DNA of 64,000 nt, from assembly GCF_026013545.1 (NCBI RefSeq), contig NZ_JAPDOG010000001.1:372997-436996 (forward strand), in the 5' to 3' direction. Made by a program: the position numbers and the translations under genes. Origin of the DNA: Defluviimonas salinarum (GTDB taxonomy: Bacteria > Pseudomonadota > Alphaproteobacteria > Rhodobacterales > Rhodobacteraceae). Of this stretch, positions 33,762 to 41,791 are shown in pieces. The stretch's first letter is position 1. The number at the start of each line of letters is the position of its first letter. The notes below the pieces were generated by a model. That model saw only the letters and a list, made by a program, of their open reading frames with translations, did not search any database and was not told the DNA's origin.

Positions 33762-34248
33762 AGACCGAGTTTCTGTCCCTCGTTGATGCGCAGATTTTCG
33801 CTGCGATCCCGCGCTGAAGCCATCGACACGGGAGAGAGTTCGGTATTTGTTACACTTCCTCCGCCACCCAGTCCTCACACCTTTCTCCGCCCGTGGATTG
33901 GGCTCGCAAGCCCCGGAAACAGGCGCTGTTTTCTGCCGCCTTCCGGATCTGCCCTCGATTCTTTAAGACCTGATCGGCGCCGTGTGGGGCGGTTTGTCTG
34001 GCCGGTCTCTGGCGGCCCGATGGTTGGGTGAGTTTCGACAGGAACAGGGAATTTTTTTTAGAATCCTGCTAAAAACAGGGGCTCAGGCACACGGGATGAG
34101 TGGCGTGATGCAATAAAGCATGTAATTACAATCGCTTGCGAATTTCTCGGACCACTTTCCTGTTATTCTGCAAAACAGGGGGCAAGAAGCGCAGAACAGG
34201 GCGATCTGTCACGCAGAACAGGCAGTTTCTTCCGCAAAACAGGGGAGT
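33762..34248. other. Convergent intergenic region with AACAGG repeats
   Basis: This 487-nt gap lies between the 3' ends of the HTH gene and the second serine recombinase. It holds no coding frame I would trust. The right part (34030-34248) is AT-richer than the surroundings and holds six AACAGG copies, described separately. The left part (33762-34030) shows nothing I can assign; its GC content falls toward the repeats. Confidence 0.5.
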
Positions 34249-34254
34249 TCAACC
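34170..34254 (+). repeat. Four direct repeats GCARAACAGG at 21-22 nt spacing
   Basis: The motif GCA(A/G)AACAGG occurs at 34170, 34191, 34213 and 34234, so spacings are 21, 22 and 21 nt, two helical turns. Two more AACAGG copies lie at 34043 and 34074. The first array copy is also paired with an upstream CCTGTT (34159-34164), its inverse complement. The array lies at the meeting point of two converging transcripts, the HTH gene and the second recombinase, so it is not a simple promoter. It could be a partition, recombination or replication site bound by one of the nearby ParB or recombinase proteins. Confidence 0.75.
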
Positions 34255-35844
34255 TGTCCGCCGGCACGCCCCGAAATACGTCATTTGATCGTTCCAGTCG
34301 ATCGGCATGTCGGCCGCGAGCAATCGCGCCAGGGTCAGGCCAGGCGGCTGGTGCCCCGAGAGGATGGCGGCCTGGAGGGCTGGCGCGAGAAAGGCGAGCC
34401 TGACCAGCCGCCGGCGGTGGGGAGAGGTCGGGCTCGCGGCGAGGCCCGGCCGGCCCGTGGCATCGGGTTCGAGCATCGCGTGGGCGGCGCGCAGTGCCCG
34501 GATAAGGGTGGCGTCCGGCTGCGGGCCGGCGACTTGTGCCGGGGTGATGGACGCCGCACCACCCTGGCGCGGAAATCTGACCGGCAAGATCAGCCGAAGC
34601 TGCTGGCCGTCGGACGGCTCCTCGCAGAGGTCTTCGGCGGGGGCAAGGTCGGCCCTCAGCGCCCGGCGCAGGTCTCTGGGCAGGGTGAGGGCGACGTGGT
34701 CGCGGTGCACATCGACCCTCATGACGGTGCGAAGGGGGGCTGCGCCGTCGATTCCGGCGATCCTGCGCAAACGCTCGGCAATCGCCTGCTCGAGGACGCC
34801 GGCCGGCACGCGGCGCAGGATTGTGTCATCCGGTCTCCGTCGCCCCTGTTGCAGCGAGGCGGACACGTAATAGCGGTAGCGGCGGCCGCGGGCCCCCACG
34901 GCGAAGGTCGGCGACATCCGCTCGCCCGCCGCGTCGAAGATCCGTCCGGTCAGCGGGGCGCGGGGCAGCCCGGAGCCAGTCCCGCGCGCACCGCGGGTCC
35001 GGTGCGCGGCAAGGTGCTCCTGAACCGCATCGAAGAGCGCGCGGTCGAGGACGGGCTCGTGGAGGCCTTGATGCAACGCGTCCTTGTGGCGGATGAGGCC
35101 GAGATAGACCGGGTTGCGCAGGAGGTGGATGAGCGCGCCGCGGCTGAAGGGCTTGCCGCCGGCGGCCGCCCCAGCCTTGCCGTTCCGATCCTTCGAGCCG
35201 ATCCCGCGTGAGGCGAGCCAGCGCTGGAGGTCGTTCACGGAGCCAAGCTCGAGATAGGCCCGGAAGATGGTGCGCACCGCCCTTGCCTCGTCCTTGTTCA
35301 CGACGAGGGCCCGGCTGCTATCGCGCGGCGGGTCGTAGCCGAGGGGCGGGGTCCCGCCCATCCACATGCCCCTGGCCTTGGAGGCGGCGATCTTGTCGCG
35401 GATGCGCTCGCCGGTCACCTCGCGCTCGAACTGCGCGAAGGACAGGAGCACATTGAGGGTGAGCCGGCCCATCGAGCTGGTGGTGTTGAAGGCCTGGGTC
35501 ACGGAGACGAAGCTGACGGCGTGGCGCTCGAAGATCTCGACCATACGCGCGAAATCGGCGAGCGAGCGGGTCAGCCGGTCGATCTTGTAGACGACCACCA
35601 CGTCGACGCGGCCACGCATGATGTCGGCGAGCAGACGCTTCAACGCCGGCCGCTCCATGGTGCCGCCCGAGACGCCGCCGTCGTCGTAGCGGTCGCGCAA
35701 GCTGTGCCAGCCCTCGCCGGCCTGGCTCCTGACATAGGCCTCGCAGGCCTCGCGCTGCGCGTCGAGACTGTTGAACTCCTGGTCGAGGCCCTCCTCGCTC
35801 GACTTGCGGGTATAGATCGCGGCGCGAATCCGGGCCCGGGTCAT
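34249..35844 (-). CDS. Serine recombinase with zinc ribbon-type recombinase domain
   Basis: A 531-residue protein. The catalytic serine is in IYTRKSSEEGLDQEFNS (Ser15 or Ser16), followed by VVVYKIDRLTRSLADFARM and the GRLTLNVLLSFAQFEREVTGERI segment typical of this prophage recombinase group. A recombinase domain (SVNDLQRWLASRGIG, FSRGALIHLLRNPVYLG) and a basic C-terminal part follow. It starts on the ATGA overlap with the DUF2924 gene and is the third gene of a conserved trio (DUF3489, DUF2924, recombinase) found in alphaproteobacterial prophages. The upstream extension of the frame is a shadow of the DUF2924 gene. It is distinct from the recombinase at 31682. Confidence 0.9.
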   Translation of the reverse strand: MTRARIRAAIYTRKSSEEGLDQEFNSLDAQREACEAYVRSQAGEGWHSLRDRYDDGGVSGGTMERPALKRLLADIMRGRVDVVVVYKIDRLTRSLADFARMVEIFERHAVSFVSVTQAFNTTSSMGRLTLNVLLSFAQFEREVTGERIRDKIAASKARGMWMGGTPPLGYDPPRDSSRALVVNKDEARAVRTIFRAYLELGSVNDLQRWLASRGIGSKDRNGKAGAAAGGKPFSRGALIHLLRNPVYLGLIRHKDALHQGLHEPVLDRALFDAVQEHLAAHRTRGARGTGSGLPRAPLTGRIFDAAGERMSPTFAVGARGRRYRYYVSASLQQGRRRPDDTILRRVPAGVLEQAIAERLRRIAGIDGAAPLRTVMRVDVHRDHVALTLPRDLRRALRADLAPAEDLCEEPSDGQQLRLILPVRFPRQGGAASITPAQVAGPQPDATLIRALRAAHAMLEPDATGRPGLAASPTSPHRRRLVRLAFLAPALQAAILSGHQPPGLTLARLLAADMPIDWNDQMTYFGACRRTG

Positions 35845-36257
35845 GTCGCGCCCCTGCGCAGGCCGAAGAAACGCGGACCGTTCCAGCGGGAGCCCGCGAT
35901 TGCCGTGGCCGCGGCGGACAGGCTCGGATAGAGCTGGCCCTCGTGGCGAAAGCCGCCCGGCTCGACGACGACCTCGACCACCCGCCCCAGCCACTCGCGG
36001 GTCAGCACGGTGCCGGCGCCGAGATCGAGGCCTTCGGCCTGCACCGGTCCCTTGCGCGCGAGCCTGCGCCGCGTCTCGCGGTCGAGGCCGCCCTGGGCAT
36101 CGGCCTGCAGGCGCCAGGCCAGCACCAGCCGCAGGAGCTCGACCGAACGCAGCTTCGGCGGCGGGCCATAGGCGGCGCGCCAGGCGGCGCGCAGCCCGTC
36201 GAGATCGAGCGGCTCCAGCGCCGCGATCTCCGGCCCAAGGCGCTCCGGCCCCCTCAT
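35841..36257 (-). CDS. DUF2924 family protein
   Basis: A 138-residue protein. The signature is in the C-terminal half: [19 protein letters not shown], then YPSLSAAATAIAGSRWNGP and RFFGLRRG. It overlaps the gene before and after by ATGA, so it is translated with DUF3489 and the serine recombinase. Members are always found near such recombinases and may assist recombination or control, but no function is known to me. The N-terminal half is helical and basic, which suggests nucleic acid or protein binding. Confidence 0.85.
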   Translation of the reverse strand: MRGPERLGPEIAALEPLDLDGLRAAWRAAYGPPPKLRSVELLRLVLAWRLQADAQGGLDRETRRRLARKGPVQAEGLDLGAGTVLTREWLGRVVEVVVEPGGFRHEGQLYPSLSAAATAIAGSRWNGPRFFGLRRGAT

Positions 36258-36493
36258 CCTGCGGCCGCGATCCGGTAGCGCCGGACGCCCTCGGTCTTCT
36301 CGGAGACGACAAGGTGACCCCTCTTCCGGAGGCTCCCGGCCAGCGCGCCCCGAACCGAGTGGGCCTGCCATTTCGTTGCCCTGACGAGATCGTCGAGCGT
36401 TGCCCCCTCGGGGCGGGAGAGCAGCGCCACCAGGATGGCGGTCTTGCTTGGCGGCGGGGTGGTCGCCGCTGTGGACTTGGATTTGCGGGCCAT
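36254..36493 (-). CDS. DUF3489 family protein
   Basis: A 79-residue protein that opens the recombinase trio. The basic start MARKSKSTAA leads into KTAILVALLSRPEGATLDDL, a helix, and KWQAHSVRGALAGSLRKRG, a candidate helix-turn-helix with a winged end (HLVVSEKTEGVRRYRI). This is the DUF3489 pattern. It may bind DNA and control the trio. It is divergent from the ParB-methyltransferase gene, and the 182 nt between them (36494-36675) should hold the promoters of both directions. Confidence 0.82.
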   Translation of the reverse strand: MARKSKSTAATTPPPSKTAILVALLSRPEGATLDDLVRATKWQAHSVRGALAGSLRKRGHLVVSEKTEGVRRYRIAAAG

Positions 36494-36675
36494 GACAGGT
36501 CTCCGTGGCTGAGGCGACGGACCTTCCGCCGCTACCGCGACGCGCCCGGGGAGCGGGCCGGGCGTGCGGACAGAAACGCTCTGCTGGCGCGGCAAGTCCA
36601 GTTTGAAACCTTCGTCTCTTGAATACGCATTCGAACCCCCGCATATTGGGTACAGTGATGTGATAACAACTATTT
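36494..36675. promoter_or_regulatory. Divergent promoter region between DUF3489 and ParB-methyltransferase genes
   Basis: A 182-nt gap between two genes read outward. The right part (about 36600-36670) drops in GC and includes TTGAAT, a 17-nt spacer and CATATT as a possible plus-strand promoter, about 40 nt before the methyltransferase gene. The sequence GAATACGCATTC just inside is a short palindrome that could be an operator. The left part is GC-rich. The promoter call is tentative. Confidence 0.3.
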
Positions 36676-37962
36676 GTGGGGCGCATGGACGCAGGCAATC
36701 ACCCGTCGAAGCCATTGTCGGTGGCGTACCGCGCGATCGAGACCCTGCGGCCCGATCCGCGCAACGCGCGGACGCATCCAAAGAGCCAGATCGCCCAGCT
36801 GAAATCCGCGATCGAGGCCTTCGGCTTCACCAATCCGATCCTGATCGACGAGACGGGTGCGCTCATCGCCGGGCATGGCCGTCTTCGCGCGGCGAAGGAG
36901 CTGGGGCTTGCCGAGGTCCCGACGATCACGCTGTCGGGCCTCTCCGAGACCCAAATACGCGCCCTGAGGATCGCGGACAACAAGATCGCGCTGAATGCCG
37001 GGTGGGACCTCGATCTCCTCAAGATGGAGCTCGGCGAGCTGGCGGGCCTCGACGTGGAGCTTGACCTGACGCTGACCGGCTTCTCGACGGGCGAGCTCGA
37101 CGTGCTGCTCGGGGCGCCTCCCGATCCCGATGACGAGGCGGTCCCCGCGGTACCGACGACGCCGCGCACGAAGCCCGGCGACATCTGGGCGCTCGGGCCG
37201 CATCGGATCGGCTGCGGTGACAGCCGCGATCCGGCGTTCCTGGCCGCGGTCATCGGCGATGGCCGGATCGACGCCGCCTTCCTTGACCCGCCCTACAATG
37301 TGCGGATCAACGGGCATGCCAATGCCCGGGGCCGGCACCGCGAGTTTGCCATGGCCTCGGGAGAGATGACGGAGGATGAGTTCAGGGCCTTCCTGGGCGC
37401 GACCCTCGGTGCGGCGACGGCGGTCTCGCGGGACGGGGCGGTGCACTTCGTCTGCATGGACTGGCGCCACATGGAGGACGTGTCGGTCGTCGGGAACAAG
37501 GTCTACGGCGAGCTCCTGAACCTCTGCATCTGGAACAAGTCGAATGCCGGGATGGGGTCGCTTTACCGCTCGAAGCACGAGCTGATCTTCGTCTACCGCG
37601 TCGGCCGGGCGCCGCACGCCAACATGGTGGAGCTGGGCCGGCACGGCCGGAACCGGACCAATGTCTGGGACTACGCCTCGGTGAACTCGTTCAAGGGCAG
37701 CCGTCGCGCCGATCTCGATCTGCACCCGACCGTGAAGCCCGTTGGCCTCGTCGCCGACGCGATCTGCGACGTCACCCGGCGCGGGGACCTCGTCCTCGAC
37801 ATCTTCCTTGGGTCCGGGACCACGCTCATCGCGGCGGAGCGCACCGACCGCCACTTCCGCGGTGTCGACATTGATCCGGCTTATGTCGACGTCGCCCTTG
37901 CCCGCTGGTCGGCGATGACCGGCCAGGAGCCCGAGCTCGTGCGGGACGGAGGTGCGGGATGA
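36676..37962 (+). CDS. ParB-domain DNA adenine/cytosine N-methyltransferase
   Basis: A 428-residue two-domain enzyme. Residues about 15-110 form a ParB-like domain (LRPDPRNARTHPKSQIAQL, ILIDETGALIAGHGRLRAA). Residues 165-415 form a beta-class methyltransferase with the catalytic motif DPPY at 204-207 (FLDPPYNVRINGHA) before the SAM motif VLDIFLGSGTTLIAAE near 375, and TVKPVGLV between them. This makes N6-adenine or N4-cytosine. Phage enzymes of this sort may protect phage DNA or adjust host control. GTG at 36676 and ATG at 36685 are both possible starts. It overlaps the next gene by 4 nt. Confidence 0.9.
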   Translation: MGRMDAGNHPSKPLSVAYRAIETLRPDPRNARTHPKSQIAQLKSAIEAFGFTNPILIDETGALIAGHGRLRAAKELGLAEVPTITLSGLSETQIRALRIADNKIALNAGWDLDLLKMELGELAGLDVELDLTLTGFSTGELDVLLGAPPDPDDEAVPAVPTTPRTKPGDIWALGPHRIGCGDSRDPAFLAAVIGDGRIDAAFLDPPYNVRINGHANARGRHREFAMASGEMTEDEFRAFLGATLGAATAVSRDGAVHFVCMDWRHMEDVSVVGNKVYGELLNLCIWNKSNAGMGSLYRSKHELIFVYRVGRAPHANMVELGRHGRNRTNVWDYASVNSFKGSRRADLDLHPTVKPVGLVADAICDVTRRGDLVLDIFLGSGTTLIAAERTDRHFRGVDIDPAYVDVALARWSAMTGQEPELVRDGGAG

Positions 37963-38522
37963 CGGGATCAAGGTCAGCGCCGCCGAAGCACGGCCGGTTC
38001 CGCAAGGGACAGAGCGGCAATCCGAACGGGCGTCCGAAGAAGAGGGCCGGCGCCGGATCGACCTCTGCCTTCGACATCATCGTCGACAAGACCCTGACCA
38101 TCACCCGCAGCGGGGTGCCGCAGGAGGTGAGCGTCGAGGAGGCCCTGCAGCACCGGACCTACCAGGACGCGATTGCCGGGAATCGCTCCGCGCGCCGCGA
38201 CGTGCTGAAAATGATCGCGAAGCGCGAACAGGTCCTGGCGAAGATGGCGCCTGCACCCTCGGTGCAGGTCAAACAACGGACCGAGGAAGACCCGGACAAT
38301 GCCAATGCCGCGCTGCTGATCCTGGGCATCGCCAGCGAGAACACCCGGGACTACGGGCCGAGCGACAACTACCAGCGCCTCCTGCTCGAGCCCTGGGCCG
38401 TGCAGGCCGCCCTCGGCCGACGCCGCGGTGGTGCGAGGCTCACCGACGAGGAGATCGGCGAGATCCGGCGCTGCACGCGGGACCCCGACAGCCTGCGATG
38501 GCCGCGAGGCACGCGCGCATGA
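37959..38522 (+). CDS. DUF5681 family protein, first copy
   Basis: A 187-residue protein with the DUF5681 start: FRKGQSGNPNGRPKKR, a basic, Gly/Asn/Pro-rich nucleic-acid-binding-like motif. A helical region follows (SVEEALQHRTYQDAIAGN, RDVLKMIAKREQVLAKM). Members precede terminase genes in alphaproteobacterial prophages, so a role in packaging is plausible. It overlaps both neighbours by ATGA. A second copy follows at once. Confidence 0.85.
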   Translation: MTGSRSAPPKHGRFRKGQSGNPNGRPKKRAGAGSTSAFDIIVDKTLTITRSGVPQEVSVEEALQHRTYQDAIAGNRSARRDVLKMIAKREQVLAKMAPAPSVQVKQRTEEDPDNANAALLILGIASENTRDYGPSDNYQRLLLEPWAVQAALGRRRGGARLTDEEIGEIRRCTRDPDSLRWPRGTRA

Positions 38523-39085
38523 GCGGCAACTCGGGCGAAGACGACACCGGCTACGGCAAGCCTCCGCGCGCGACGCGGTTCGCCAAAGGCCAGAGCGGCA
38601 ATCCGCGTGGCCGCCCCCGGGGGCGGAAGACGGGCATTCCCTATGACGCCGTTCTCGGCCAGACGGTCACGATCCGCGAGAACGGGCGGGATCGACGCGT
38701 CACGGCGGCCGAGGCGTTCCTCCTGCAACTCGCCAAGAAAGGGCTTGAAGGCGATGGCGCCGCCTCGCGCCAGGCCCTGGCCTCGATCGAGCACGCGCGG
38801 GCGAAGCAGGTGCTCCGGGACGACATGCCCATAATGACCATCGTCCGGAGTTGTGTCGCACCCGGCAGCGTGACCCCCGCGCTCGAGCCCTTGCGGATGG
38901 CACGCAAGCTCGATCGCCAACGTCCGACGGCGCGCATGGCGCTCGAGCCCTGGATCGTCGAGACCGCGCTCGCACGGCTTGGCAGCCGTTGGCTCACCCG
39001 GGAGGAACAGCGAACGGTGGTGAAGGCGACGCGCACGCCCCGCAAGGTCAACTGGCCAGAGTGGTGGACCGAACTGCCGGAATAG
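38519..39085 (+). CDS. DUF5681 family protein, second copy
   Basis: A 188-residue paralogue of the previous gene, starting on its stop (ATGA). It has FAKGQSGNPRGRPRGRK in the same place, then TAAEAFLLQLAKKGLEGDG and ASRQALASIEHARAKQVL. The C-terminal WIVETALARLGSRWLTREEQ and NWPEWWTELP parts differ from the first copy, so the two are diverged tandem paralogues and may form a pair. The run ends here: the terminase gene that would follow in a phage is absent. Confidence 0.82.
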   Translation: MSGNSGEDDTGYGKPPRATRFAKGQSGNPRGRPRGRKTGIPYDAVLGQTVTIRENGRDRRVTAAEAFLLQLAKKGLEGDGAASRQALASIEHARAKQVLRDDMPIMTIVRSCVAPGSVTPALEPLRMARKLDRQRPTARMALEPWIVETALARLGSRWLTREEQRTVVKATRTPRKVNWPEWWTELPE

Positions 39086-39205
39086 TGCAACCGCCGGACC
39101 CCACGGCTCATGCTCGTCAGTTCTTCCGTCGGCGTGATCCTCTCCCTTGTTGCTGTGGGTGGTCCGCGCGCCCGTAAAGAATGAGGCGCGTGGCCGGTGC
39201 ACATC

Positions 39206-39343
39206 TCAAGATGTCCTAGATTTCGCTGGTGCTTCCGTGCCGGCGGCCTTCGCCTCTTTCTCCTTGACAGGGGTCGTGGCGGTCTCCGCAGGCTTCGGCT
39301 TCATTGCGGCCGCAGCCCTGGCGGTCAGGTCCTTGAAGGACAT
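39206..39343 (-). CDS. Small Ala/Lys-rich protein
   Basis: A 45-residue frame starting MSFKDLTARAAAAMK, followed by a low-complexity tail of Lys, Pro, Ala and Thr (KPAETATTPVKEKEAKAAG). It starts from an ATG with an upstream AAGGATCGATG sequence that may serve as a ribosome site. I recall similar small proteins near stress genes in alphaproteobacteria but cannot name a family. The flanks (39086-39205 and 39344-39475) contain no gene I can support. Confidence 0.5.
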   Translation of the reverse strand: MSFKDLTARAAAAMKPKPAETATTPVKEKEAKAAGTEAPAKSRTS

Positions 39344-39475
39344 GTCATCGATCCTTTGATTGGCCGGCGCCAACTCCTTATCCATGTCGGACCGGGATGC
39401 CTGGCATCGATACTACATATATGGGGGCTGGCGACCCGATTTACGATGGCGCGTCGAGAAGGAAGCCAACGACAG

Positions 39476-40282
39476 TCAGGCCAATTCATCAGTCCAGACC
39501 TTTAATTCCGCCAAAGTGTTCTGGCCGAAGGTCTGGGTCAGAGGGACATCGGCGGCATCGCGGCCGCGCGCGATCAGGATTCTCGCATACCGCGGCTTGT
39601 TGTTCCGCGGGTCGAACATGTGCCATTCTCCAGCAAGGAATACCTCCATCCACGCGGCAAAATCCCCGGGCGGATGAGGCAGAGGTTCACCGATGTCGCT
39701 CAGATATCCGGTGCAGTAGCGGGCCGGAATGTTCATGCAGCGACACAGGGCGATGGCGAGATGGGCGAAGTCGCGGCAGACGCCCTGCCGCTCGGCCAGG
39801 GTCTGCGATGCGGTGCGCGTCGATTTCGCCTGCATGTAGTCGAAGCGGACATGCCCGTGCACGAAATCGCAGATCGCCTGAACGCGTGACCATCCGGGTT
39901 CGGTGGTCTCAAAGCGACGCCAGGCCTCTTCCGAGAGGAGGTCTGTATCGCAATACCGGCTGCCCAGCAGAAACACGAGAGTTTCGAACGGTAGATCTTG
40001 AACGGCGTGCTGCTGTGCACCGCGAGAGACGGGATCGGGTCGGCCCGTGTCGCGGAAGATGCCATCCGTCGACAGGCAGAAGTCGCCCGCCGGAGCCAGG
40101 ACGCGCGTACACCAGTTGCCGAAGCCATCCCGGTAGCTTTCGAGTGGCACACTCGGCGACGTCACGAGATAATCGGCGCACTCCAGATCGCCAAACCGCG
40201 AGTAGTGCACGTTCAGCAGCGCGATCAGCGGCGTCGGCTGAGGGAAGCTGTATCGCAGACGACACCCTATGCTGACGCGCAT
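39476..40282 (-). CDS. Transglutaminase-like protein, catalytic His apparently missing
   Basis: A 268-residue protein. It has a beta-sheet N-terminal domain (VSIGCRLRYSFPQPTPLIAL) and a transglutaminase-like core: ERQGVCRDFAHLAIALCRC with the candidate nucleophilic Cys, IPARYCTGYLSDIG and WMEVFLAGEWHMFDPRNN. In the canonical family the second part reads HAW; here the same place reads AAW (DFAAWMEV), so the catalytic His may be absent or shifted. I recall that this subfamily often has such a substitution. Function is uncertain: peptidase, cross-linker or a non-catalytic relative. I chose the ATG at 40282; an in-frame ATG at 40327 would add 15 residues. Confidence 0.75.
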   Translation of the reverse strand: MRVSIGCRLRYSFPQPTPLIALLNVHYSRFGDLECADYLVTSPSVPLESYRDGFGNWCTRVLAPAGDFCLSTDGIFRDTGRPDPVSRGAQQHAVQDLPFETLVFLLGSRYCDTDLLSEEAWRRFETTEPGWSRVQAICDFVHGHVRFDYMQAKSTRTASQTLAERQGVCRDFAHLAIALCRCMNIPARYCTGYLSDIGEPLPHPPGDFAAWMEVFLAGEWHMFDPRNNKPRYARILIARGRDAADVPLTQTFGQNTLAELKVWTDELA

Positions 40283-40316
40283 GCCGGACACACGGCCGCG
40301 CGTCGTCTTGTCACCA

Positions 40317-41120
40317 TCATCTTGCAAGGATGCACGCCCCGTCGGAGAGCTGGAAGCCTCGATTGCAGCTCCACCGGTTGCCGGATCGGTCGAGATAGGC
40401 GTTCTCCGGCAGATCGATGGCGACGCAGGCGCCGCTCAGCGGCTCGTATCCACGCTCACAGCTCCAGCCCGGTCCATAGGATGCCTGGTCAAGATAGGCG
40501 TTCGCAGGCAAGATAATGGCGTCGCATCGGTCGTCGATCTTGACGAAGCCTCTCTCGCAAGCCCAGGCGGCGCCATAGTCTGCGTTGGTGAGATATGCGT
40601 TCTCTGGCACGGCAATCGGCGTACATGTTCCTGCAACGGCCTCATAGCTACGATCGCAGGTCCATCCCGTGCCCGAGCTGTCTTCTGTCAAGTAGGCACG
40701 CTCGGGAAGAACAATGGCTACGCATGCCTCGTCCTCCTGCCGGAACCCGCGTTTGCATTGCCAATTGTAGCCGGAAGACCGGAGGAAGGCATTGGCGGGC
40801 ACCGGGATGGGATTGCAGGACGTCCCGTCCACCTCCTCATACCCGCGGCCGCACTCCCAGCCCGTCCCATAGGAGCGCCCGGTTGCATAGGCATGCTCAG
40901 GGATATCGAGAGCCAGGCACTCGGCGCCCTCCACCCGGAAGCCAAGATCGCAGACCCATCCGCCACCATAGCTGCGCGCCTGAGCGCTCTGAGGCATCGG
41001 ACCGGTGCCATCCTGCGCAAGGATGGGGAAGGCCATGGACGCGATCACACCGGCCACGACTGCCATCCTCGAGATCAGTCTTGCCAGCGGGTGCCTCGCC
41101 GGTTCTTTGAGGTGTCTCAT
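40317..41120 (-). CDS. Secreted protein with seven two-cysteine repeats
   Basis: A 267-residue protein. Residues about 15-36 form a signal peptide (LISRMAVVAGVIASMAFPILA). The rest is seven repeats of 32-35 residues with the pattern G-x-x-W-x-C-x-RG(F/Y), then a Cys about 10 residues later and I-x-x-P-x-NAYL. Each repeat may hold one disulfide and a short beta-hairpin. I do not recognise a named family. The repeat style suggests an adhesive or cell-surface role, which is inference. ATG at 41120 follows GGAAGCGAAA; an alternative start at 41321 (ATGA overlap with the gene before it) would add a 67-residue polar lead before the signal peptide, which is unlikely. Confidence 0.7.
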   Translation of the reverse strand: MRHLKEPARHPLARLISRMAVVAGVIASMAFPILAQDGTGPMPQSAQARSYGGGWVCDLGFRVEGAECLALDIPEHAYATGRSYGTGWECGRGYEEVDGTSCNPIPVPANAFLRSSGYNWQCKRGFRQEDEACVAIVLPERAYLTEDSSGTGWTCDRSYEAVAGTCTPIAVPENAYLTNADYGAAWACERGFVKIDDRCDAIILPANAYLDQASYGPGWSCERGYEPLSGACVAIDLPENAYLDRSGNRWSCNRGFQLSDGACILAR

Positions 41121-41317
41121 TTTCGCTTCCTTTGCCGACCAGAGTCCGTCCGTTGCCGCCCGTGTCTTCGATGGCCCAAGCGTGAGCGTTCCGGTCAGCC
41201 GTCGGGTGCGCACGACCGATGGGGTGGAGCCCTTGGAATTCGGTCTCGAGGGCATGCCCTCGTTTTCGGCCACCTGGATCGAGAATTCCTGCGTTACTGT
41301 CGGGGGAGTGCGATCGG

Positions 41318-41791
41318 TCATCGCAGGGACAACTTGAGTAAGGCTGCCGCCGCAACTGCTTGCTCTTTCTGATGGTAATCGCCGCTGAACTTTCCGTCGA
41401 CCTTCACTTCCCAGATGCCATTTCTGTCGCGCACTTGAACCCGATCAAACTTCGCGGGGTGCTCCATGAGAGATCCTTTTCTCTCTTGGCCTTTGCGTGA
41501 TCCGCTTTGCTCATCAATCACGTTGGTTTCCTTGGGACCAGGCGTCCGGACTTCCCCAAGCAGCATCACGGCCCGGATGAATTCTTCCGCATAATCGTCG
41601 GTTTGGCGGTGGTCGTGCTCGTGCCGGGCCATACTCATCGGTTCGACGAACCGTTCTTTCAGGTGCTCGATGAAACGTGGCTCCGCGCGGGCCATGAAAG
41701 CGATCAGGGCTTGAAGCACCTTTTCATGGGCGAGCACACGCCGTTCCAGATCGGTGGTCTCGGGTGACGCTATTGGCATGGCGCGGTTCAT
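41318..41791 (-). CDS. Hypothetical protein with DUF2188-like C-terminus
   Basis: A 157-residue protein. The first part is helical (LERRVLAHEKVLQALIAFMA, FIEHLKERFVEPMSMARHEHD) and the last 45 residues read VQVRDRNGIWEVKVDGKFSG followed by EQAVAAAALLKLSL, resembling DUF2188, a small beta-alpha unit of unknown role. A second internal ATG before EHPAKFDRV could start a separate short protein. It overlaps the gene upstream by ATGA, so it belongs to a three-gene operon (42485 down to 41318). Confidence 0.55.
   Translation of the reverse strand: MNRAMPIASPETTDLERRVLAHEKVLQALIAFMARAEPRFIEHLKERFVEPMSMARHEHDHRQTDDYAEEFIRAVMLLGEVRTPGPKETNVIDEQSGSRKGQERKGSLMEHPAKFDRVQVRDRNGIWEVKVDGKFSGDYHQKEQAVAAAALLKLSLR

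Noticed and set aside
33762..34254. CRISPR array at the AACAGG repeats
   Set aside because: Repeats are about 10 nt with 11-12 nt between them, too short for CRISPR, and no cas gene is nearby.
39384..39475. Plus-strand frame beginning MSDRDAWHRYYIYGGWRPD before the transglutaminase 3' end
   Set aside because: The first 30 residues look protein-like, but the frame continues antisense into the transglutaminase gene with poor composition and lacks a ribosome site; possibly a decayed gene, not supportable.
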